A stretch of DNA of 5,579 bases from Ulvibacter sp047614245 (lineage in GTDB: Bacteria > Bacteroidota > Bacteroidia > Flavobacteriales > Flavobacteriaceae), in NCBI GenBank assembly GCA_047614245.1, contig JBLHIC010000128.1, forward strand, positions 1 to 5,579, written 5' to 3'. Under the pieces are notes generated by a model. That model did no database searches and was not told the origin of the DNA. It saw only the letters and a program-made list of their open reading frames with translations. The position numbers and the translations under genes were made by a program. Below are positions 1-4,782 of this stretch, one piece after another. How positions within the stretch are numbered: the stretch's first letter is position 1; each line of letters starts with the position of its first letter.

Positions 1-816
1 TTTTTTAGATTAACGCTTGGAGGAGAGGTTCGCTTAAAGAACGCGTATGTTATTAAAGGGGAGTCTGTGGTAAAGGATGCAGAGGGTAATATTTCTGAAA
101 TACATTGCACTTACGATCCAGATAGCTTGAGTGGAAGTGGATCTGAAGCCAGCCTTCGAAGAGTAAAAGGAACCCTACATTGGATTTCGATAGAGCACGC
201 GATGAAAGCTGAAGTAAGAGTATATGATAGACTTTTTAATGATGAGGCTCCAGACGGTCATAAAGACAAGAGTTTTATGGACTTTATAAACACTAATTCA
301 TTAACTGTTTCTGAAGCATTTATTGAGCCATTCTTAGGGAAAGCAGAGCCAGGAGACAGCTTCCAGTTTCAGCGACTTGGTTATTTTAATGCAGACAAGG
401 ACAGTAAACCGGAACATTTAGTGTTTAATAAAACTGTCGGTCTACGAGATTCATGGGCAAAGAAAAAACCAGTTCAGAATGCTCCAAAACAAGGGAACCC
501 ACAACAAGGTGGAAATAGACCTCCAATTGAAGTTATTAAGCAGTTTGGAAAAAAATATACCAATCTTCCTTCAGAAAAGCAAGTGAAAGTAAGGGTTGAA
601 ATTCAAGAACTTGCAAAGAAAGTTCCCTATGAAGATTTGCAGCCGTTATTCGCAACCGCCGCTAAGAAAGTAGGAACTCGAATTGCCGCGATGATAACAC
701 TTGGAGTGTTGTTAGAAAATGGCCACAAGACAACTGATGAAGCTCAAGACTTCATTCAAAAAGCCCTTGACGACAAAAACCCTTTATTAGCAGAAGAAGC
801 TAAAAACTTGTCATAA
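1..816 (+). CDS. glnS: Glutaminyl-tRNA synthetase, C-terminal part with extra tail (5' end outside window)
   Basis: Class I aminoacyl-tRNA synthetase that attaches glutamine to tRNA-Gln in the cytoplasm. The frame is open from base 1 (reading FFRLTLGGEVRLKNAYVIKG), so the gene starts upstream and the HIGH and KMSKS motifs are not in view. The visible 271 residues hold the beta-barrel anticodon-binding region. Landmarks shared with E. coli GlnRS are LGGEVRLKNAYVIK (about 6-19), KGTLHWIS (56-63), VRVYDRLF (72-79), FQFQRLGYF (121-129) and NKTVGLRDSW (143-152). E. coli GlnRS ends shortly after that last motif. Here a Pro/Gln/Gly/Asn-rich linker (about 153-173) follows, then a roughly 98-residue helical, Lys-rich tail with TAAKKVGTRIAAMITLGVLL near 219-238. 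The tail recalls the YqeY/GatB-type tails of some GlnRS proteins but is shorter than a full YqeY domain; that relation is inferred. The gene converges on the SPFH gene, and no other gene in the window is co-directional and adjacent. Confidence 0.95.
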   Translation, partial: FFRLTLGGEVRLKNAYVIKGESVVKDAEGNISEIHCTYDPDSLSGSGSEASLRRVKGTLHWISIEHAMKAEVRVYDRLFNDEAPDGHKDKSFMDFINTNSLTVSEAFIEPFLGKAEPGDSFQFQRLGYFNADKDSKPEHLVFNKTVGLRDSWAKKKPVQNAPKQGNPQQGGNRPPIEVIKQFGKKYTNLPSEKQVKVRVEIQELAKKVPYEDLQPLFATAAKKVGTRIAAMITLGVLLENGHKTTDEAQDFIQKALDDKNPLLAEEAKNLS

Positions 817-818
817 CA

Positions 819-871
819 TAGACGCCGCACTAATAGAATCAAGTATTTTAATCTAATAGCGCAGCGTTCTA
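819..871. terminator. Imperfect hairpin between convergent glnS and SPFH genes, possible bidirectional terminator
   Basis: The 64-bp spacer between two convergent stop codons holds an inverted repeat with arms at about 819-837 and 852-871 and a loop of roughly 14 bases. About 16 positions pair, with one bulge at 867 and mismatches at 826/863, 829/860 and 833/856. Two of these are C/A on the plus strand, which become G/U wobbles in minus-strand RNA, so the fold is better in the SPFH transcript. No clear U-run follows on either strand, so calling it an intrinsic terminator is inference from position and structure. Confidence 0.45.
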
Positions 872-880
872 ACATCTATA

Positions 881-1873
881 TTAATAGTTAAGGTCATCAC
901 CCTCCTCAGCTCGCTGTGGTGGTGGCGTTCTCTTCTTTTTATTAGTAATTCCCTTTGCGATGTTGTCTACTTTCATTTGTTCCCCAATTTGATTACTTGC
1001 CACAAATGAAGCGATCATATCGTTCAACATATTGCTTCCTGCTTGTGGAGAATTTGGCAATAAAATTAAATTACTTTGTGTGTGCTCCCCAATAGATTGT
1101 AAGGTGTCGTAGTGCTGCGTAACAACAATTAGAGCCGAAGCTTCTTGAGAATTTATCCCCACATTATTTAGTACATCCACACTTTCTTCCAAACCGCGAG
1201 CAATTTCACGACGTTGATCTGCAATACCCTGTCCTTGCAAACGTTTGCTTTCTGCTTCCGCTCGAGCCTTAGCTACAATTTTAATACGTTCTGCTTCCGC
1301 TTCATATTCGGCAGCTACTTTTTCGCGCTCAGCAGCATTAATTCTATTCATTGCAGCTTTTACCTGCACGTCTGGGTCAATATCGGTTACCAGGGTTTTA
1401 ATAATATCATAACCATAATTTATCATAGCCTCGTTCAATTCGGTTTTAACAGCGATAGCAACATCATCTTTACGTTCAAAAACATCATCTAATTTCATTT
1501 TTGGCACTTCGGCGCGAACAACATCAAAGACATAGGATGTAATTTGATCGTGCGGATTTTCAAGCTTATAGAAAGCATCGTACACTTTTTGTTTTAAAAC
1601 CTGAAACTGAACGGATATTTTGAGACGAACAAATACGTCATCTTTTGTTTTAGTTTCAACTAGCACGTCTAACTGTTGAATCTTCAGATTTATACGGCCA
1701 GAGATTCTATCTACAAGCGGAATTTTAAATCGAAGCCCAGAATTTCTGACGGCTAGAAACCTTCCGAAGCGCTCAACAATGGCAGATGTCTGCTGCTTTA
1801 CGGTGAAAATCCCAGATATTAATATAAAGAATGCGAAAAGGAAAAGAGGAATAAGTAAAATTGTGTAACCCAT
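881..1873 (-). CDS. Membrane-anchored SPFH/Band-7 (stomatin-like, HIR-like) protein
   Basis: The 330-residue product is a membrane scaffold-type protein of the SPFH (stomatin/prohibitin/flotillin/HflKC) superfamily. Such proteins oligomerise at membranes and organise microdomains or modulate membrane proteases; the client here is unknown. An N-terminal hydrophobic anchor (about 4-22) is followed by the SPFH domain (about 25-200), including VERFGRFL (33-40), QQLDVLVETKTKDDVFV (66-82), AFYKLENP (100-107) and YVFDVVRAEVPK (114-125). An Ala/Glu-rich helix (about 178-215, INAAEREKVAAEYEAEAE) is probably a coiled coil. The tail is polar, with KKKR and PPP near 312-319. The motif order closely resembles plant hypersensitive-induced reaction proteins from memory. 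The frame extends upstream to an ATG at 1927, but I choose 1873: it puts the hydrophobic segment at the N terminus and lies about 30 nt after the likely transcription start, whereas 1927 is upstream of that promoter. No NfeD-type partner gene is adjacent. Family call is firm; role is open. Confidence 0.92.
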   Translation of the reverse strand: MGYTILLIPLFLFAFFILISGIFTVKQQTSAIVERFGRFLAVRNSGLRFKIPLVDRISGRINLKIQQLDVLVETKTKDDVFVRLKISVQFQVLKQKVYDAFYKLENPHDQITSYVFDVVRAEVPKMKLDDVFERKDDVAIAVKTELNEAMINYGYDIIKTLVTDIDPDVQVKAAMNRINAAEREKVAAEYEAEAERIKIVAKARAEAESKRLQGQGIADQRREIARGLEESVDVLNNVGINSQEASALIVVTQHYDTLQSIGEHTQSNLILLPNSPQAGSNMLNDMIASFVASNQIGEQMKVDNIAKGITNKKKRTPPPQRAEEGDDLNY

Positions 1874-1901
1874 TGTATTAAATTTATAATTAGTTTCTTT
1901 G
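1873..1901 (+). promoter_or_regulatory. Weak candidate promoter of the beta-barrel gene
   Basis: TTTCTTTG (1894-1901) differs from TAnnTTTG only at the A. TTG (1873-1875) lies 18 nt upstream as a partial -33 element. A start near 1907 would give a leader of about 47 nt. The -33 candidate overlaps the SPFH start codon, so this promoter would interleave with the divergent one. One mismatch in an AT-rich spacer is modest evidence. Confidence 0.3.
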
Positions 1902-1910
1902 TTGAAGATA

Positions 1911-1941
1911 CAAAAATAAAGCGGCATTTACATGCGCTAAA
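1911..1941 (-). promoter_or_regulatory. Predicted Bacteroidota-type promoter of the SPFH gene
   Basis: Read on the minus strand, TATTTTTG (1918 to 1911) matches the Bacteroidota -7 consensus TAnnTTTG exactly. TTTAG (1941 to 1937) lies 18 nt upstream as a partial match to the -33 TTTG element. Transcription would start near 1905, giving a leader of about 30 nt and supporting the 1873 start codon. The upstream sequence is A/T-rich with no Shine-Dalgarno, usual for this phylum. Confidence 0.55.
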
Positions 1942-1953
1942 CTTATTTCTCAT

Positions 1954-2619
1954 ATGAGTCTAAAAAACACCTTGTTTGTTACCCTATCTTTAGTATTTTT
2001 CCAAGAACTATATGCACAACGAAACTTTGATGATTATAACCGTATCGGCATAACAGGAGGCATAACTTTATTCGATATATCCACGTCCGATCTAACGACC
2101 GAGCAAGGCCAGGGATTTGAAGGGGGTTTTACTACAAGAGGTGCGTTTAGAGGACCATTCGATTTAATCTATGGCATAAGTTTCTTCAACAACAGTATTG
2201 GGGTTAAAGGAAGTGTTGGCGCAAATGGAGCTGGAGATACGCAATTTATAGATTATCAAATTCAGGCAGTTCAGATTGGGCTTTTAGGAAGTTTGAATAT
2301 TATCAAGCATCATTTGAGTATAGAGTTTGGACCTATTATAAATATAAATGGGAAGATGAAACTGGATACAGATAGGTATAAGGATTATATTTTGGATGGC
2401 TATTCTACTCTCCGCGCACAGGATATTCAGGATATAAACCGTATAAACTTTCTATTTGCCGGAGGTCTTACGGTCGGGTTCCGATCCTTTCGAGTCGGCG
2501 CTATGTATCAATACGGTCTTACAAATATGCTCGATAAGTTGAACGATAAAGAATTCGAAAAAAAGTCTTTTAAAGGGAAAAGCGCTACCTTAATTTTTAG
2601 TGGAACACTCTATTTTTAA
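1954..2619 (+). CDS. Secreted outer-membrane beta-barrel protein (PorT-like/porin family)
   Basis: The 221-residue product is predicted to be a small outer-membrane beta-barrel. It starts with a signal peptide (about 1-21: short basic start, hydrophobic core LFVTLSLVFF, likely cleavage after LYA before QRNF). The rest shows alternating polar/hydrophobic strands rich in Gly and aromatics, such as IGITGGITLFDI (about 32-43), LIYGISFFNN, IQAVQIGLLGSLNI, LSIEFGPIININ and GLTVGFRSFRVGAMYQYG. It ends in TLYF; a terminal aromatic residue is the usual signal recognised by the BAM machinery. Length fits the outer membrane beta-barrel families common in Bacteroidota, including PorT-like proteins, but I do not see enough to call it the T9SS component PorT itself. 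Substrate or role is unknown. The ATG at 1954 is the only start that gives a signal peptide. The gene is divergent from the SPFH gene (80-bp spacer) and its stop overlaps the gltX stop by 4 bp. Confidence 0.85.
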   Translation: MSLKNTLFVTLSLVFFQELYAQRNFDDYNRIGITGGITLFDISTSDLTTEQGQGFEGGFTTRGAFRGPFDLIYGISFFNNSIGVKGSVGANGAGDTQFIDYQIQAVQIGLLGSLNIIKHHLSIEFGPIININGKMKLDTDRYKDYILDGYSTLRAQDIQDINRINFLFAGGLTVGFRSFRVGAMYQYGLTNMLDKLNDKEFEKKSFKGKSATLIFSGTLYF

Positions 2620-4127
2620 GACATTTTCTTGATCGCGTTTTCTATACGAAGAATGGATTCTTCTTTTCCTAAAACGGACGCTATATCAAATACATCAGGA
2701 CCTTTCATTTCACCAACAAGTGCTAATCGTAGAGGCATCATGACTTTTCCGAAACCTAATTCTTGAGAGCTTACCCATCCTTTTACTTTTTCCGAAAGGA
2801 TTGCTGCGGAAAAACCTTCGGTAGCACTTAATATTTCAACAACAGAGCTTAATATTTCTGGCGTTTCAGCCTTAAACGCTTTAGCCGAAGCTTTTTCATC
2901 GTAACCTTCAGGAGTAATAAAAAAGAAACTACCTTGATCCCATAGATCATTTACAAACGTAGCGCGTTCCCTAACCAATGAAACTATTCTTATAACATCG
3001 AGATTAGTTGTGATGCCTTTTTCCTTTAATATTTCTGAAAACTGTTCAGCTAAAACAGTTTCTTCTAATCCTTGGAGATATTGATGCTGAAACCACTTTG
3101 TTTTTTCAGGGTCAAATTTAGCTCCCGCTTTATGAACTCTGTCTAGTTCAAAAGCGTTAATCAACTCGTCTAAGCTAAAAATTTCCTGCTCAGTTCCTGG
3201 ATTCCATCCTAAAAAAGCGAGCATATTTACAACCGCTTCAGCTAAATAACCATCCTCTCTATATCCAGAAAAGACACTTCCATCAGCGGGTTTCCATTGG
3301 AGTGGAAAAACCGGAAAGCCCATCTTGTCACCATCACGCTTGCTTAATTTTCCTTTACCTTCAGGTTTCATAATAAGAGGTAAATGCGCAAACTCAGGCG
3401 AATCCCAACCAAAGGCTCGGTATAATAGAACATGCAGAGCCATTGACGGTAACCATTCCTCACCGCGAATAACGTGAGTTATTTTCATTAGGTGGTCATC
3501 TACAATATTTGCCAAATGATAGGTTGGCATCCCATCGCTTTTAAACAATACCTTATCATCAAGAACGCTGGTGTCAATTTGCATATTACCACGAATGATA
3601 TCCTGCAATTGAAGCGTTTCGCTTTCAGGAGTTTTAAAACGAATCACATATTCCACGCCTTCAGCTAGTAAATGTTCGACTTCCATTGTCGACATCGATA
3701 AGGAGTTTTTTAGTTTTAAGCGGTTATGCCAATTGTAGATGAAAGTTTTGCCCTTCGCCTCGTGATCTTTGCGGTGAAAATTAAGTGTTTCCGAAGTGTC
3801 AAACGCATAATAGGCATTTCCCGACTCAATTAAATCAAAAGCATATTGCTTGTACAAATCCTTACGTTCACTTTGTCTATAAGGACCACAGTCACCTTCT
3901 TTACCCGGACCTTCATCATAAGGGATGTTAAGCCAATTAAGGGCTTCAACAATATAATCTTCGGCGCCTGGTACATATCGATTTTGGTCGGTATCTTCAA
4001 TCCGCAATAGGAAATCACCCCCGTGTTTTTTAGCAAATAGGTAGTTAAACAATGCGGTTCTTACTCCTCCAATATGAAGTGGACCTGTAGGACTTGGTGC
4101 AAAACGGACACGTACTTTTTGAGACAT
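2616..4127 (-). CDS. gltX: Glutamyl-tRNA synthetase, complete
   Basis: Class I synthetase that charges tRNA-Glu with glutamate in the cytoplasm. At 503 residues it is full length for the bacterial family. RFAPSPTGPLHIGG (8-21) carries the HIGH signature (HIGG, 18-21), followed by LLRIEDTD (40-47). Glu-binding and acceptor-stem landmarks are YHLANIVDDHLM (203-214), THVIRGEEWLPS (217-228) and HLPLIMKPEGKGKLSKR (248-264). KLSKR (260-264) is the KMSKS loop. From about 320 on lies the helical anticodon-binding half (KFDPEKTKWFQHQYL near 337-351). In place of the Cys-x-Cys of the E. coli zinc site it reads YYAFDTSE (106-113), so that zinc knuckle is missing, as I recall for Bacteroidota enzymes. 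The ATG at 4127 gives MSQKVRVRFAPSPTG, the expected N terminus. Because glnS is also present, this enzyme is likely discriminating (tRNA-Glu only); that is inferred. It has its own promoter and a leader of about 88 nt holding a palindrome. Confidence 0.98.
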   Translation of the reverse strand: MSQKVRVRFAPSPTGPLHIGGVRTALFNYLFAKKHGGDFLLRIEDTDQNRYVPGAEDYIVEALNWLNIPYDEGPGKEGDCGPYRQSERKDLYKQYAFDLIESGNAYYAFDTSETLNFHRKDHEAKGKTFIYNWHNRLKLKNSLSMSTMEVEHLLAEGVEYVIRFKTPESETLQLQDIIRGNMQIDTSVLDDKVLFKSDGMPTYHLANIVDDHLMKITHVIRGEEWLPSMALHVLLYRAFGWDSPEFAHLPLIMKPEGKGKLSKRDGDKMGFPVFPLQWKPADGSVFSGYREDGYLAEAVVNMLAFLGWNPGTEQEIFSLDELINAFELDRVHKAGAKFDPEKTKWFQHQYLQGLEETVLAEQFSEILKEKGITTNLDVIRIVSLVRERATFVNDLWDQGSFFFITPEGYDEKASAKAFKAETPEILSSVVEILSATEGFSAAILSEKVKGWVSSQELGFGKVMMPLRLALVGEMKGPDVFDIASVLGKEESILRIENAIKKMS

Positions 4128-4131
4128 AACA

Positions 4132-4150
4132 TTCCCCGCTCAGGCGGGAA
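4132..4150. repeat. GC-rich REP-like palindrome in the gltX leader
   Basis: TTCCCCGCTCAGGCGGGAA folds into a stem CCCGC/GCGGG (4135-4139 with 4144-4148) with a TCAG loop, a bulged C at 4134 and two flanking T-A pairs. Its GC content stands out from the AT-rich spacer. It resembles the short palindromes (TTCCCGC-loop-GCGGGAA type) scattered between genes in many flavobacterial genomes, though only one copy is in this window. It ends 4 nt before the gltX start codon, so in the mRNA it could hinder ribosome access. Confidence 0.5.
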
Positions 4151-4221
4151 CCTTTTAAATTAAACGTAGAATCCACAATACCCGCAGAAACTGTTTAATA
4201 GATGAAACTTATTTGAAGGCG

Positions 4222-4229
4222 CAAAGGTA
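4222..4229 (-). promoter_or_regulatory. gltX: Predicted -7 element of the gltX promoter
   Basis: On the minus strand TACCTTTG (4229 to 4222) fits the Bacteroidota -7 consensus TAnnTTTG exactly. The -33 region is poor: a degenerate TTCG lies about 22 nt upstream and a TTTA about 14 nt upstream. Transcription would start near 4216, about 88 nt before the gltX ATG. A second, weaker -7 candidate, TAAGTTTC, lies at 4211 to 4204. Confidence 0.5.
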
Positions 4230-4266
4230 AGAATTAAGTGAGATAAAGTTTCGAAGGAGTTTTACT

Positions 4267-4782
4267 ATCTTTCGTGTAGATATAATTAGAATTAAATACC
4301 TTTTAATCACCTTGGCCTTTATATCTGTTTCAGGTTTTGCACAACCACTTGATATTGAATGGAAAAAGACTTTATGAGGAACTGATTTTGAAATTTTTAG
4401 GCCCCTTCAACACACCACGGAAGGTGGTTATATCCTAACTGGTTCTACCCGATCTAATGATGGTGATGTTATTGGAAATCATGGCGGGCTTGATTTTTGG
4501 ATGGTTAAGCTGGGTTCTGATTTAGGTGTCGATGAGAACGAACTAAAAAATTCAATTATTTTATCTCCCAACCCAAACACAGGAAAATTCACTTTGAGTT
4601 TTTCCGAAGAAATTAGTGTTACTTCTATAAAGGATATTAATGTTTTAGGTAAAACTATTTATTTTGAAAAGAATATTCAGCGAGGGCCTTTTGAAATAGA
4701 TCAAAACTTTACAGCTGGAGTATATTTTGTGAATGTTACTTCTATATCTTCAGAAGCAACATTGAAAATGATTGTTGACTAG
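4267..4782 (+). pseudogene. Decayed gene for a secreted T9SS substrate (single repeat plus C-terminal sorting domain)
   Basis: One frame (about 171 codons) reads as a secreted type IX secretion substrate but is broken. A signal peptide core (YLLITLAFISVSGFAQ, 4297-4344) leads into DIEWKKTL, an in-frame TGA at 4375-4377, then GTDFEIFRPLQHTTEGGYIL, GSTRSNDGDV and GGLDFWMVKL. This is one copy of the W-Q-K-T-L-G-G-T...TTDGGYI...SNDGDV...DFWVVKL unit, usually tandemly repeated in Bacteroidota surface proteins. It implies a GGA-to-TGA change. A type A sorting domain follows (4552-4779: ILSPNPNTGKF, INVLGKTIY, AGVYFVNV, final LKMIVD), normally removed by PorU after transport. No ATG, GTG or TTG begins the frame before the signal peptide. 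AAGGAG (4254-4259) sits 7 nt before an ATC at 4267, which may be the lost start; the 4267 boundary is therefore inferred. The ATG at 4501 would give 93 residues without a signal peptide, unlikely to be exported. A sequencing error at the TGA cannot be excluded, but it would not supply a start codon. Confidence 0.8.

Noticed and set aside
67..69. GTG at 67 as the glnS start
   Set aside because: Upstream in-frame sequence matches GlnRS (EVRLKNAYVIK), so this is an internal Val codon.
1214..1492. 92-codon open frame on the plus strand
   Set aside because: It lies wholly inside the SPFH gene on the other strand, and its Phe/Ile/Ser-rich product looks like an antisense shadow with no family features.
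1874..1927. Longer SPFH start at 1927
   Set aside because: It would add 18 polar residues before the membrane anchor and lies upstream of the best promoter match, so 1873 is preferred.
3830..4036. 68-codon open frame on the minus strand inside gltX
   Set aside because: It is in another frame of a well-conserved part of gltX and has no recognisable features.
4132..4185. CRISPR array or attachment site from the repeated CCCGC/GCGGG segments
   Set aside because: The shared segments are only five bases, with no regular spacing or direct repeats of array length.
4375..4377. TGA as a selenocysteine codon
   Set aside because: The residue expected there from the repeat family is Gly, the protein is not a redox enzyme, and no SECIS-like stem directly after the TGA was evident by eye.
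4501..4782. Intact 93-residue small gene starting at ATG 4501
   Set aside because: The frame is clearly coding-like upstream of this ATG, and a product without a signal peptide could not use its T9SS sorting tail. It is treated as the end of the pseudogene.
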